From contig NZ_CP025030.1 in assembly GCF_002812705.1 (NCBI RefSeq), positions 6,076,001-6,140,000 on the forward strand: DNA of 64,000 bases, in the 5' to 3' direction. Shown here piece after piece: positions 46,278 to 55,519 of this stretch. The notes under the pieces were generated by a model. The model made no database searches, was not told the DNA's origin, and saw nothing but the letters and a program-made list of their open reading frames with translations. The translations under genes and the position numbers were made by a program. Source of the stretch: Achromobacter spanius. Lineage in GTDB: Bacteria > Pseudomonadota > Gammaproteobacteria > Burkholderiales > Burkholderiaceae_B. How positions within the stretch are numbered: position 1 is the stretch's first letter; each line of letters starts with the position of its first letter.

Positions 46278-47507
46278 TTACAGGTCCAGCAACAGGCGCT
46301 GCGGATCTTCCAGGGCGTCCTTCATGGCGACCAGGCCCAGCACGGCTTCGCGGCCGTCAATGATGCGGTGGTCATAGGACAGGGCCAAGTAGTTCATCGG
46401 ACGGATGACGATCTGGCCATTTTCGACAACAGCGCGATCCTTGGTGGCGTGCACGCCCAGGATGGCCGATTGCGGCGGGTTGATGATCGGGGTCGACAGC
46501 ATCGAACCGAACACGCCACCGTTGGAGATCGAGAACGTGCCACCGGTCATTTCTTCAATGCCCAGCTTGCCGTCAGCGGCGCGGCGACCGAAGTCGGCGA
46601 TGGTCTTTTCGATTTCAGCGATGGACAGTTGGTCGGCGTTGCGCAGGATCGGCACCACCAGGCCACGCGGGCTGCCGACAGCGATACCGATGTCGAAGTA
46701 GCCGTGATAGATGATGTCCTTGCCGTCGATCGACGCGTTGATCAGCGGGTACTTCTTCAGCGCGGCCACAGCGGCCTTGACGAAGAACGACATGAAACCC
46801 AGCTTGATGCCGTGTTCCTTTTCGAACTTGTCCTTGTACTTGCTGCGCAGATCGATGACCGCTTGCATGTTCACTTCGTTGAACGTGGTCAGGATTGCGT
46901 TTTCTTGTTGCGATTGCAGCAGGCGCTCGGCGATGCGGGCGCGCAGGCGGCTCATCGGCACGCGCTGTTCCGGACGGCCGTCCAGGGACAGCGTGGTCGG
47001 GGCCGGAGCGACCGGGGCCTTGGCCGGAGCAGCCTTGGCGGCGGGAGCCGAAGCGGCCAGGGCGTCGCCCTTGGTCACGCGGCCGTCGCGGCCGGTGCCC
47101 GACACGGAAGCGGCGTCAACGCCCTTCTCGGCCAGGATCTTGGCGGCGGCGGGCGATGCCACGCCGGCAGCGGCCGACGAGGCCGGCGCAGCGGCGGGAG
47201 CGGCGGGGGCTTGCTCGGCAGCCTTGGGGGCTTCGGCCGGGGCGGTCGCGGCGGCGGCGGCCTTGGCGGCGGTGTCGATACGGGCCAGCACTTCGCCCGA
47301 GGTCACGGTGCTGCCATCGCCCTTGACGATTTCAGCCAGCACGCCCGAAGCGGGAGCCGGCACTTCCAGCACAACCTTGTCGGTTTCGACTTCGATCAGG
47401 ATTTCGTCCGCTTCAACGGCAGCGCCCGGCTGCTTCTTCCAGGTCAGCAGGGTCGCTTCGGAGACGGATTCGGAAAGTTGGGGGACAACGACGTCGGTAA
47501 TAGCCAT
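46278..47507 (-). CDS. odhB: Dihydrolipoamide succinyltransferase E2 of 2-oxoglutarate dehydrogenase
   Basis: This 409-residue E2 subunit has an N-terminal lipoyl domain with the lipoylated Lys44 (ETDKVVLE), an Ala-Pro-rich linker, the peripheral E1/E3-binding domain (~115-155) and the catalytic domain with [10 protein letters not shown] (His380, Asp384). It transfers the succinyl group to CoA. It follows odhA after 103 bases, which hold a long hairpin. Succinyl rather than acetyl specificity follows from the odhA neighbour. Confidence 0.95.
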   Translation of the reverse strand: MAITDVVVPQLSESVSEATLLTWKKQPGAAVEADEILIEVETDKVVLEVPAPASGVLAEIVKGDGSTVTSGEVLARIDTAAKAAAAATAPAEAPKAAEQAPAAPAAAPASSAAAGVASPAAAKILAEKGVDAASVSGTGRDGRVTKGDALAASAPAAKAAPAKAPVAPAPTTLSLDGRPEQRVPMSRLRARIAERLLQSQQENAILTTFNEVNMQAVIDLRSKYKDKFEKEHGIKLGFMSFFVKAAVAALKKYPLINASIDGKDIIYHGYFDIGIAVGSPRGLVVPILRNADQLSIAEIEKTIADFGRRAADGKLGIEEMTGGTFSISNGGVFGSMLSTPIINPPQSAILGVHATKDRAVVENGQIVIRPMNYLALSYDHRIIDGREAVLGLVAMKDALEDPQRLLLDL

Positions 47508-47544
47508 TTTGTTTGTTCCGTAAAGTTTGTGTTCTGGTCACGCT

Positions 47545-47587
47545 GCGCGGCAAGGTTCGAAACCGGGTTCCAAAACGCTTGCCGCGC
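47545..47587 (-). other. Long hairpin between odhA and odhB
   Basis: GCGCGGCAAG (47545-47554) pairs with CTTGCCGCGC (47578-47587) across a 23-base loop that contains a smaller GGTT/AACC pairing. No T-run follows. It may tune the odhA:odhB ratio or stabilise mRNA segments. Confidence 0.5.
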
Positions 47588-47610
47588 GCGGCGCGTGCAT
47601 CAAGTCAGCG

Positions 47611-50478
47611 TTACTTCGTCAACATGACCTTGAACTTGGGCGCGAAAGCCGTTTCGATCAGGGCCTTCTGCTGCTCCTGGTGCTTGGCCAGGTAGCCCAC
47701 GGCCGGCGATGCCGACGCGGCGCGGCCGGCGTAGCCCAGCTTCTGGCCTTCCACCATGTTCTCGTACACGTGATGCTGAACGTAGAACCAGGCGCCTTGG
47801 TTCTGCGGTTCGTCCTGAACCCAGATCACTTCGGTGGCCTTCGGGTACTTGCGCAGTTCGGTCTCGAACGCCTTGTGCGCAAACGGGTACAACTGCTCGA
47901 CGCGGACGATGGCGACGTGGTCGGCGCCACGCTCGCGGCGGGCGTTGACCAGGTCGTAGTACACCTTGCCCGAGCAAGCCAGAACGCGCTTGACCTTGCT
48001 GGCGTCGATGGCCTCGTCGACTTCACCGATCACCGGCTGGAAGCTGCCGCCGGCCAGGTCGGTCAGGGGCGAACCCGCGTCCTTGTTGCGCAGCAGCGAC
48101 TTCGGCGTGAACAGCACCAGCGGCTTGCGGAACGGGCGGATCATCTGGCGGCGCAGAACGTGGAAGATCTGCGAGGCAGAGGTCGGCTGGACCACTTGCA
48201 TGTTGTTGTCGGCGCACAGTTGCAGGAAGCGCTCGATGCGGCCCGACGAGTGCTCGGGGCCTTGGCCTTCGTAGCCGTGCGGCAGCATCAGGGTCAGGCC
48301 CGACTGGCGGCCCCACTTGGCTTCGCCGGAGCTGATGAACTGGTCGATCACGACCTGGGCGCCGTTGACGAAGTCGCCAAACTGGCCTTCCCAGATGGTC
48401 AGCGTGTTCGGTTCAGCGCTGGAGTAGCCGTATTCAAAGCCCAGCACCGCCTCTTCGGACAGCACGGAGTCGATGACGGTGAACGGCGCCTGGCCGTCCG
48501 ACACGTTCTGCAGCGGAATGTAGGTGCCGTCGTTCCAGCGTTCGCGGTTCTGGTCGTGCAGCACGGCGTGGCGGTGCGTGAACGTGCCACGGCCCGAATC
48601 CTGGCCGGTGATGCGGATGGCGTAGCCCGAGGACACCAGGGTGGCGAAGGCAAGGTGTTCGCCCATGCCCCAGTCCAGGTTCAGTTCGCCCTTGGCCATC
48701 GTGCGGCGGTCGTTCAGCAGCTTGGCGACCAGCGGGTGCACCGTGAAGCCTTCCGGAACCGTCGTGATGCGTTCGCCGATGCGCTTGAGTTCAGCCAGCG
48801 GCACGGCGGTGTCGGCCTGGTCGGTCCACTTGGCGCCCAGGAACGGCGACCAGTCGATGGCGTACTTGCTCTTGTAGTCGGTCAGCACGGGTTCGATCGT
48901 GCGCTGGCCGTCTTCCATCAGTTGACGGTAGTCCTTGACCAGTTGATCGGCTTCGCCTTCGGCCAGCACGCCTTGCGTGGTCAGCTTGTCGGCGTACAGC
49001 TTGCGCGTACCGGGGTGATGGCCGATGCGCTTGTACATCAGGGGCTGCGTCAACGACGGGGTGTCTTGCTCGTTGTGGCCCAGCTTGCGGAAGCAAACGA
49101 TGTCCACGACGATGTCGTGACGGAATTGCAGGCGGTAGTCCAGAGCCAGCTTGGTGACGAACACCACGGCTTCGGGGTCGTCGCCGTTGACGTGGAACAC
49201 CGGGGCTTCGATCATCTTGACCACGTCGGTGCAATACAACGTCGAACGCGAGTCACGCGGGTCGGACGTGGTGAAGCCGATCTGGTTGTTGATGACGATG
49301 TGCAGCGTGCCGCCCGTACCGTAGCCGCGGGTTTGGGCCAGGTTCAGGGTTTCCATCACCACGCCTTGGCCGGCGAAAGCCGCGTCGCCGTGCACCAGCA
49401 CCGGCAGCACGGTCTTGCCTTCGGCGTCGCCGCGGCGTTCCTGGCGAGCGCGCGCGCTGCCTTCGACCACGGGGTTGACGATTTCAAGGTGGGACGGGTT
49501 GAACGCCAGCGACAGGTGGACCGGGCCGCCACGGGTGGACAGGTCGGACGAGAAGCCGTTGTGGTACTTCACGTCGCCGTCGGTCAGGCCTTCAGCGTGC
49601 TTGCCTTCGAACTCGGCGAACAGGTCGCCGGGCATCTTGCCCATGATGTTCACAAGCAGGTTCAGGCGGCCGCGGTGGGCCATGCCGACCACGATTTCCT
49701 GGACGCCGTTTTCACCGGCGTGGTTCACCACTTCGTCCATCGAGGCGATGAAGCTTTCGCCGCCTTCCAGCGAGAAGCGCTTCTGGCCGACGTACTTGGT
49801 GTGCAGGAAGCGCTCGAGCCCTTCGGACTCGGTCAGTTGCTGCAGGATGTGGCGCTTTTCTTCGGCCGAGTAGGCCGGCGCGCCCAGCGTGGTTTCCAGG
49901 CGTTCCTGGATCCAGCGCTTGGCGGCGGGGTCGGAGATGTGCGTGAATTCAGCACCGATGCTGCGGCAATACGTGTCGCGCAGCGCCTTCAGGATGTCGC
50001 GCAGCGTCATGGTGCTGGCGGTCGTGAAGTAGGTGTTGGTGGCCGAGTAGGTTTGGTCCAGGTCGGCTTCGGTCAGGCCGTAGAAGGCCGGATCCAGTTC
50101 GGGGATCGGCGGGCGCTCTTGGCGCTTGAGCGGATCCAGGTCGGCCCAGCGCGAGCCCAGCGAGCGGTAGGCGGCAATCAGCGATTGCACAGACACCTGC
50201 TTGCTGGCGACGCTCAGATCGGGTTCAGCCGTGCGTTGCACAAAGGCATTGGCCTTCGCGCGCTGGGCGAACGATTCGACGATGGGAGCATGGGCCTGGT
50301 CACGAGTGGACTCTTGGCCGTCGGTAGCGGGAGCGTGCTGCAACTGGTCGAAATATTCGCGCCAGTTATCAGGAACCGAACCGGGATTGTCGAGGTAGGC
50401 TTCGTAAAGCTCCTCAACATATGGCGCGTTACCGCCAAAGAGATAAGACGTGGATAGAGATTCTATTTCCGAAGACAT
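47611..50478 (-). CDS. odhA: 2-oxoglutarate dehydrogenase E1 component
   Basis: This 955-residue E1 subunit decarboxylates 2-oxoglutarate with thiamine diphosphate. It has the short N-terminal E2-binding segment (SYLFGGNAPYVEELYEAYL), the His-containing GMAHRGRLNLL, the thiamine motif GDAAFAGQG and the C-terminal transketolase-type half (HGYEGQGPEHSSGRIERFLQ). The ATG has an AAGGTGAAG site. It is the first gene of odhA-odhB-lpdA. The usual succinate dehydrogenase genes are not adjacent in this window. Confidence 0.96.
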   Translation of the reverse strand: MSSEIESLSTSYLFGGNAPYVEELYEAYLDNPGSVPDNWREYFDQLQHAPATDGQESTRDQAHAPIVESFAQRAKANAFVQRTAEPDLSVASKQVSVQSLIAAYRSLGSRWADLDPLKRQERPPIPELDPAFYGLTEADLDQTYSATNTYFTTASTMTLRDILKALRDTYCRSIGAEFTHISDPAAKRWIQERLETTLGAPAYSAEEKRHILQQLTESEGLERFLHTKYVGQKRFSLEGGESFIASMDEVVNHAGENGVQEIVVGMAHRGRLNLLVNIMGKMPGDLFAEFEGKHAEGLTDGDVKYHNGFSSDLSTRGGPVHLSLAFNPSHLEIVNPVVEGSARARQERRGDAEGKTVLPVLVHGDAAFAGQGVVMETLNLAQTRGYGTGGTLHIVINNQIGFTTSDPRDSRSTLYCTDVVKMIEAPVFHVNGDDPEAVVFVTKLALDYRLQFRHDIVVDIVCFRKLGHNEQDTPSLTQPLMYKRIGHHPGTRKLYADKLTTQGVLAEGEADQLVKDYRQLMEDGQRTIEPVLTDYKSKYAIDWSPFLGAKWTDQADTAVPLAELKRIGERITTVPEGFTVHPLVAKLLNDRRTMAKGELNLDWGMGEHLAFATLVSSGYAIRITGQDSGRGTFTHRHAVLHDQNRERWNDGTYIPLQNVSDGQAPFTVIDSVLSEEAVLGFEYGYSSAEPNTLTIWEGQFGDFVNGAQVVIDQFISSGEAKWGRQSGLTLMLPHGYEGQGPEHSSGRIERFLQLCADNNMQVVQPTSASQIFHVLRRQMIRPFRKPLVLFTPKSLLRNKDAGSPLTDLAGGSFQPVIGEVDEAIDASKVKRVLACSGKVYYDLVNARRERGADHVAIVRVEQLYPFAHKAFETELRKYPKATEVIWVQDEPQNQGAWFYVQHHVYENMVEGQKLGYAGRAASASPAVGYLAKHQEQQKALIETAFAPKFKVMLTK

Positions 50479-50809
50479 ATCGCTTCACCTTTACGAGTGC
50501 TTCACTCGACACGATGCAGGAAAAACCTTCCGCGACACGGGCTTCCCGTTTAGCGGATCGCAGGGGGCAGAAGGCGCGTACAAGCCTTGAAAGCCGTATG
50601 CCGAGCAGTATAACCCTTTGAGTTTACGGGCGTCTTCAGACATTTTTGTGGTGCAAAAAGCCCTTTCGGAATGCCTGCATGCGGCCGCGGAATGTCCAGC
50701 CAACCCCTGACATTGCGACGTCTACACGCCACCAATTTCTGCCATTCCAAAATGCCGCAGTGCGTCATTGCTGAGCACTTCGATGCGCGAGTGTTGCGCA
50801 TTAGCCGCG
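50479..50809 (-). promoter_or_regulatory. 331-bp gap upstream of odhA, probable promoter region
   Basis: No gene is convincing here. Minus-strand TATACT at 50607-50612, about 130 bases before odhA, could be its -10 box, but no good -35 is seen. A small hairpin (CGAGTG/CACTCG, 50494-50508) lies in the leader next to the ribosome-binding site. Confidence 0.4.
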
Positions 50810-51280
50810 TCACACCGGCAAGGCCGTCGTCGACAAGATCTCTTTCAACACAAAAAAGGTGCGAATCTGGCGTACGCCGGGCAGCTTGATGATCTCGCCC
50901 GCATGCAGCTTGTTGAAGCGTTCCAGGTCGCGTATGCGCAGCATCAGGAAGTAGTCGAACTCGCCCGCCACCAGGTGGCATTCCAGGCAGCCGCTGATGC
51001 CGCGCGCCGCTTCCTCGAAGTCGGTGAAGGAATCCGGCGTGGACCGGTCCAGCACCACTCCCACGATGACCAGCGTGGCCATGTCGACCTCGGCGGGTTC
51101 AAGCAACGCCACCGTCTTTTTGATGATGCCTTCGGCCTTCAGCTTTTCCACGCGCCGCAAGCAGGCCGCAGGACTCAGGTGGACGCGCGCGCTCAGATCC
51201 AGGTTGGTGATCTGCGCGTCGTCCTGCAAGACGCGAAGAATGTGCCGGTCGATACGGTCCAGTCCAGAAAGCGCGGCCAT
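50810..51280 (-). CDS. acdR: Lrp/AsnC family regulator, probable AcdR
   Basis: This 156-residue regulator has an N-terminal winged helix-turn-helix (LDRIDRHILRVLQDD, LSPAACLRRVEKLKAEGII) and the C-terminal RAM domain (ECHLVAGEFDYFLMLRIRD). It is divergent from the ACC deaminase gene with a 194-base AT-rich gap, the standard place for AcdR, the Lrp-type activator of acdS. The ligand is not known from sequence. Confidence 0.9.
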   Translation of the reverse strand: MAALSGLDRIDRHILRVLQDDAQITNLDLSARVHLSPAACLRRVEKLKAEGIIKKTVALLEPAEVDMATLVIVGVVLDRSTPDSFTDFEEAARGISGCLECHLVAGEFDYFLMLRIRDLERFNKLHAGEIIKLPGVRQIRTFFVLKEILSTTALPV

Positions 51281-51474
51281 TTAATACGTCCCCAAAAATA
51301 TTATCTGGTTAATGTCGAGTCTGAAAAAATATTAAATCGAAAATCTGATTAGCCATCGATTTTTATATTCCATTTGGTCTTCAATACGCAATTGACCACT
51401 TCCACCCGCAATTCCTATGATTTTTCCCATCCGAGCCTCACTCGCCGGCCGGAATGCCTTCATCAGGAGCCCGC
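51281..51474. promoter_or_regulatory. Divergent acdR-acdS control region
   Basis: This 194-base gap is AT-rich (AAAAATATTATCTGG, AAAAAATATTAAATCG), unlike the flanking genes, as expected for Lrp-type binding sites. Individual boxes and promoters could not be fixed. Confidence 0.5.
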
Positions 51475-52491
51475 ATGGATCTGCAACGATTTCCCCGACA
51501 TCGCCTGACCTTCGGCGACACCCCCATCGAAAAACTTGAACGCCTGTCCGCGCATCTGGGCGGCAAGGTCGACATCTACGCCAAGCGCGAAGACTGCAAT
51601 AGCGGCCTGGCGTTTGGCGGCAACAAGCTGCGCAAGCTGGAATACCTGATCCCGCAAGCGCTGGAGCAAGGTTGCGACACGCTGGTCACTATCGGCGGCA
51701 TTCAATCCAACCACACTCGCATGGTGGCCGCGGTGGCCGCCAAGCTGGGCCTGGCCTGCGTGCTGGTGCAGGAAAACTGGGTGGACTATTCCGACGCCGT
51801 CTACGACCGCGTGGGCAACATCATGATGAGCCGCCTGATGGGCGCCGACGTGCGGCTGGTGGACCAGGGCTTTGACATCGGCTTTCGCCGCAGTTGGGAA
51901 GAGGCGCTGGAAGACGTGCGCAAACGAGGCGGCAAGCCCTACGCCATTCCCGCCGGCGCGTCCGATCACGAACTGGGCGGCCTGGGCTATGTGGGCTTTG
52001 CCGAGGAAGTGCGCCGCCAGGAAGCCGACCTGGGCTTCAAGTTTGACTACATCGTGGTCTGCGCCGTCACTGGCAGCACGCAGGCCGGCATGGTGGTGGG
52101 CTTTGCGGCGGACGGCCGGGCCAACCGCGTGATCGGCATCGACGCATCGGCTACGCCCGAGCAAACCCGCGCGCAGATCCTGCGCATCGCGCGCCGCACC
52201 GCGGATATGGTGGGGCTGGAAGCAGGCATCGCCGACAGCGACGTGGTGCTGGATACGCGCTACGCCTACCCCGCGTACGGCTTGCCGTCGGCCGAAACCA
52301 ACGACGCCATCCGCACCTGCGCGCGGCTGGAGGGCATGATGACCGACCCGGTTTACGAGGGGAAGTCCATGCAGGGCATGATGGATCTGGTTCGCCGAGG
52401 CGAGATTCCGGCTGGGTCGAAGGTTCTGTATGCGCACCTGGGAGGGGTGCCGGCGATCAACGCCTACAGCTTTCTGTACCGCAACGGCTGA
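51475..52491 (+). CDS. acdS: 1-aminocyclopropane-1-carboxylate deaminase
   Basis: This 338-residue PLP enzyme cleaves ACC, the ethylene precursor of plants, to 2-oxobutyrate and ammonia. PLP Lys is K51 ([10 protein letters not shown]). The residues that separate ACC deaminase from D-cysteine desulfhydrase are present at their canonical numbers: E295 (DPVYEGKS) and L322 (YAHLGG). The start at MDLQRFPRH follows AGGAG by 6 bases. It suggests that the organism can live near plant roots. Confidence 0.95.
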   Translation: MDLQRFPRHRLTFGDTPIEKLERLSAHLGGKVDIYAKREDCNSGLAFGGNKLRKLEYLIPQALEQGCDTLVTIGGIQSNHTRMVAAVAAKLGLACVLVQENWVDYSDAVYDRVGNIMMSRLMGADVRLVDQGFDIGFRRSWEEALEDVRKRGGKPYAIPAGASDHELGGLGYVGFAEEVRRQEADLGFKFDYIVVCAVTGSTQAGMVVGFAADGRANRVIGIDASATPEQTRAQILRIARRTADMVGLEAGIADSDVVLDTRYAYPAYGLPSAETNDAIRTCARLEGMMTDPVYEGKSMQGMMDLVRRGEIPAGSKVLYAHLGGVPAINAYSFLYRNG

Positions 52492-52503
52492 CGCCGACGG
52501 CCC

Positions 52504-52540
52504 GCCCGCCGGCTTCGGGGCGATGGGCTGGCCGGCGGGC
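52504..52540. terminator. Hairpin between acdS and puuD
   Basis: A perfect 10-bp stem (GCCCGCCGGC, 52504-52513, with 52531-52540) with a 17-base loop lies between two convergent genes. No T-run follows. Confidence 0.55.
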
Positions 52541-52567
52541 GACTTGCGCTGACCGGCCCCACCCCGG

Positions 52568-53773
52568 CTACCGGGTCTTTGCGCCGGCCTGGAACCACGC
52601 GCCGATCAACGCGCGTTCGTCGTCGGTCATGCCGGTGGAATTGGCCATCGGCATGATTTTCGACACAACCACTTGCTGGTACACGGCCTGGGCGTGGACC
52701 GCGATCTGCTCAGCGGAATCCAGGCGCACGTTCTTCATCTGCACCTGCTCGCCGTGGCAAAGCAGGCAGCGTTGGTCGAACACATGGCGTACCTCTGCAA
52801 ACGCCACCTCGGCGGGCGCGGCCACCGCCGCCGATGCCGCCACGGGCGCGGGCCGCATCCACGCAATGGTCAAGCCCAGCACCGCCAAGCCCAGCAACAC
52901 ATACGGCAGCGGGTTGCGTGCGTTGCCCAGCTTGAAACGATGGCGCACCACGAAGAACTGGCGTATCGCCGCACCGCCAAGCATGATCAGCAGCAGCACG
53001 ATCCAGTTGTAGTGATGGGTATAGGTGAAGCTGTAGTGGTTGCTCATCATGGTGAACACCACCGGCAGCGTGAAGTAGGTGTTGTGCACGCTGCGCTGTT
53101 TGCCGCGCTGGCCATGAACCGGGTCGACCGGCTTGCCCGCGCGCATCGCCGCCACGTTCTTGCGCTGTCCGGGGATGATCCAGAAGAACACGTTGCCGCT
53201 CATGGTGGTGGCCATCATTGCGCCAACCAGCAGGAACGCGGCCCGGCCCGCGAACCAATGGCAAGCCAGCCAGGACGCCAGGGCGATGAATACCGCGACC
53301 AGCACGCCCACGATGGTGTCGCCATGCTTGCCCCGGCCGAACAAACGACAGATGCCGTCGTAGACAATCCAGAACACGACGAAGAACGCCAGCGCCACCG
53401 CCACGGCGGTGCCGGGCTGCCAATCCATTTTCGACCGGTCAATCAGATAGGTGCTGGCATTCCACAGGTACGACACGGTGAACAGCGCGAAGCCGGTCAG
53501 CCAGGTGCTGTAGCTTTCCCAGAACGACCAATGCAGATGTTCGGGCAGCTTCTTGGGCTGCACCGCGTACTTCTGCATGTTGTAGAAGCCGCCGCCGTGT
53601 ACCGCCCATTGCTCGCCACCCACGCCCTTGTCGAGCGACTCGGCGTCTTGCGGCTTTTCAAGGCTGTTGTCCAGCATCACAAAGTAGAACGAGGTACCGA
53701 TCCACGCGATGCCGGTAATGATGTGGGCCCAACGCAGCAACAGGTTGACCCAATCCAGGTAATAGCTTTCCAT
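52568..53773 (-). CDS. puuD: Urate hydroxylase PuuD, membrane-bound with cytochrome c domain
   Basis: This 401-residue protein has about eight transmembrane helices in its urate-oxidase part (residues 1-~310), then a periplasmic cytochrome c domain with haem motif CLLCH (336-340) and a Met ligand near M374/M376. PuuD oxidises urate to 5-hydroxyisourate. Its product is used by uraH upstream. The start is at MESYYLDWVNLL. A TGTATGCA site about 135 bases upstream resembles operators at the other ureide genes. Confidence 0.93.
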   Translation of the reverse strand: MESYYLDWVNLLLRWAHIITGIAWIGTSFYFVMLDNSLEKPQDAESLDKGVGGEQWAVHGGGFYNMQKYAVQPKKLPEHLHWSFWESYSTWLTGFALFTVSYLWNASTYLIDRSKMDWQPGTAVAVALAFFVVFWIVYDGICRLFGRGKHGDTIVGVLVAVFIALASWLACHWFAGRAAFLLVGAMMATTMSGNVFFWIIPGQRKNVAAMRAGKPVDPVHGQRGKQRSVHNTYFTLPVVFTMMSNHYSFTYTHHYNWIVLLLIMLGGAAIRQFFVVRHRFKLGNARNPLPYVLLGLAVLGLTIAWMRPAPVAASAAVAAPAEVAFAEVRHVFDQRCLLCHGEQVQMKNVRLDSAEQIAVHAQAVYQQVVVSKIMPMANSTGMTDDERALIGAWFQAGAKTR

Positions 53774-53908
53774 CCACGCCCCCGCAGTGGGCGGGCCTTG
53801 ACAGGCTCCGCCGCACTGCCTACCACCGCGGGCGCTGTAAGCAGAGATAGATCGCGCACAAGGCCTGGTTGATAAGCCCCGCACCGCTGCGATCGAGATC
53901 CGCGAAAT

Positions 53909-53916
53909 TGTATGCA
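53909..53916. promoter_or_regulatory. Candidate operator upstream of puuD
   Basis: AAATTGTATGCAG (53905-53917) differs at one of 13 positions from AAATTGTATACAG upstream of uraH. The core TGTATGCA is one change from a perfect palindrome. Confidence 0.5.
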
Positions 53917-53988
53917 GGTTTTGTTTACAAAGCTACGGAAGGCTGGCCGTCCTGGCATCAGGAATACCCTGATGCCGGCCTAGGGCCA

Positions 53989-54351
53989 TCATGACCCACG
54001 ATAGGTGGAATAGCTCCAGGGGCTGACCAGCAGCGGAACGTGATAGTGCTGATCGGCATGCGCCACGCCAAAATCCAGACTGACCAGGTTCAGGAAATTG
54101 GGCTCGGGCAAGGCCACCCCGCGGGCCTTGAAGTAACCGGCCACATCGAACACGAGCCGGTAGGTGCCTACCTTCAGCTCTGCGTCGTTGAACAGCGGTT
54201 GGGCGCTGCGGCCGTCGTGGTTCAAGGTGAACTGGCTGAGCAGCGTGGCCGAAGCGCCGTCGGTGCGAGGTCCGGTGGAATACAGCGCAACCGCCATGCC
54301 CTCGGCCGGGCACCCGTGCATGGTGTCGAGTACGTGTGTGGTCAATCCCAT
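53989..54351 (-). CDS. uraH: 5-hydroxyisourate hydrolase
   Basis: This 120-residue transthyretin-like protein has the N-terminal THVLDTMHGCPA segment and the C-terminal YRGS signature of HIU hydrolase. It converts 5-hydroxyisourate to OHCU, the step after puuD. CAGGAGACATC gives a strong ribosome-binding site. It is divergent from puuE and lies upstream of puuD on the same strand with a 215-base gap, which has its own operator-like site. Confidence 0.94.
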   Translation of the reverse strand: MGLTTHVLDTMHGCPAEGMAVALYSTGPRTDGASATLLSQFTLNHDGRSAQPLFNDAELKVGTYRLVFDVAGYFKARGVALPEPNFLNLVSLDFGVAHADQHYHVPLLVSPWSYSTYRGS

Positions 54352-54418
54352 GATGTCTCCTGTGCGTCGGGCGGTGTGCCCGGTGATCTTATGGTTATCC
54401 TTAATGATGTACATAAAT

Positions 54419-54426
54419 TGTATACA
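54419..54426. promoter_or_regulatory. TGTATACA palindrome between uraH and puuE
   Basis: A perfect TGTATACA within AAATTGTATACAG, with a second palindrome ATGTACAT at 54407-54414. It lies 68 bases from uraH, in the shared divergent region. Confidence 0.55.
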
Positions 54427-54504
54427 GCTAATTGCTTTCCAGCTATTGTTTAGCCCATCATGAAACCGTCCGCCCACCCGCGCCCTGCCGCGCTTATCGG
54501 CTTG

Positions 54505-54556
54505 GTGCCCCACGGCTTTGTGCCCCACGGCTCTGTGCCCCACCGCTCTGTGCCCA
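54505..54556. repeat. 15-bp tandem repeat upstream of puuE
   Basis: Units GTGCCCCACGGCTTT (54505), GTGCCCCACGGCTCT (54520) and GTGCCCCACCGCTCT (54535), plus a partial copy at 54550, end 8 bases before the puuE start. It takes the place of a normal ribosome-binding site. Confidence 0.8.
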
Positions 54557-54563
54557 TCCATTC

Positions 54564-55508
54564 ATGAACACCTACGATTCCACGCTTCCGTACCCCCGCG
54601 ACCTCGTCGGCTATGGCCGCAACCCGCCCCACGCGCAATGGCCGGGCCGGGCTCGCATCGCTGTGCAATTCGTTTTGAATTACGAAGAAGGCGGCGAAAA
54701 CAGCGTGCTGCATGGCGACCCAGGCTCCGAACAATTCCTGTCGGAAATGTTCAACCCCGCCAGCTACCCCGACCGCCATCTCAGCATGGAAGGCATCTAT
54801 GAATATGGGTCGCGTACCGGCGTGTGGCGCATCCTGCGCGAATTCGAAAAACGGCAACTGCCGCTGACGGTATTCGGCGTGGGCATGGCCTTGCAGCGCC
54901 ATCCCGAACTGACGGCAGCATTCACCGAACTGGGCCACGAAATCGCCTGCCATGGCTGGCGATGGGTGCACTACCAGAACGTGGACGAAGCCACCGAGCG
55001 CGAACACATGCGCCTAGGGATGGACGCCATCACGCAGTTGACGGGCACGCGGCCGCTGGGCTGGTACACCGGGCGCGACAGCCCCCGCACGCGCCGTCTG
55101 ATGGCGGACTACGGCGGTTTCGAATACGACAGCGACTACTACGGCGACGACCTGCCCTTCTGGATGCAGGTACAAAAAAGCGACGGCGCCGTCGTGCCGC
55201 AATTGATCGTGCCCTACACGCTGGACTGCAACGACATGCGCTTTGCCCTGCCCCAGGGTTACTCGCACGCCGACCCGTTCTTCCAGTACCTGAAAGACAG
55301 TTTCGACGTGCTCTACGCCGAAGGCGATGACGCGCCCAAGATGCTCAGCATCGGCATGCATTGCCGGCTGCTGGGGCGCCCGGGCCGCATCACGGCGTTG
55401 CAACGGTTTCTGGACCACATCGCCAGCCACGACCGCGTCTGGGTGTGCCGCCGCCTGGATATCGCCCGGCACTGGAAAGCCACCCATCCCTACCTTCCCA
55501 ACCATTGA
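54564..55508 (+). CDS. puuE: Allantoinase PuuE (polysaccharide-deacetylase family)
   Basis: This 314-residue PuuE-type allantoinase has the family start (YPRDLVGYGRNPPHAQWPGRARIAVQFVLNYEEGGE, given here as key pattern YPRDLVGYG), a HGWRW segment and GWYTGRDSPRTRRL. It hydrolyses allantoin to allantoate without the usual metal-dependent amidohydrolase fold. It is the first of three plus-strand ureide genes: uraD-allC fusion follows after 11 bases. A tandem repeat replaces the usual ribosome-binding site. Confidence 0.93.
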   Translation: MNTYDSTLPYPRDLVGYGRNPPHAQWPGRARIAVQFVLNYEEGGENSVLHGDPGSEQFLSEMFNPASYPDRHLSMEGIYEYGSRTGVWRILREFEKRQLPLTVFGVGMALQRHPELTAAFTELGHEIACHGWRWVHYQNVDEATEREHMRLGMDAITQLTGTRPLGWYTGRDSPRTRRLMADYGGFEYDSDYYGDDLPFWMQVQKSDGAVVPQLIVPYTLDCNDMRFALPQGYSHADPFFQYLKDSFDVLYAEGDDAPKMLSIGMHCRLLGRPGRITALQRFLDHIASHDRVWVCRRLDIARHWKATHPYLPNH

Positions 55509-55519
55509 GCGCGACAACC

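Noticed and set aside
47527..50457. A 976-codon open frame antisense to odhA
   Set aside because: Same GC-driven shadow effect; the minus-strand frame has every expected E1 motif and a proper ribosome-binding site.
54432..54563. Longer puuE start giving 44 more residues
   Set aside because: The added residues are encoded by the tandem repeat and have no resemblance to the PuuE N-terminus; the family pattern begins at the ATG at 54564.
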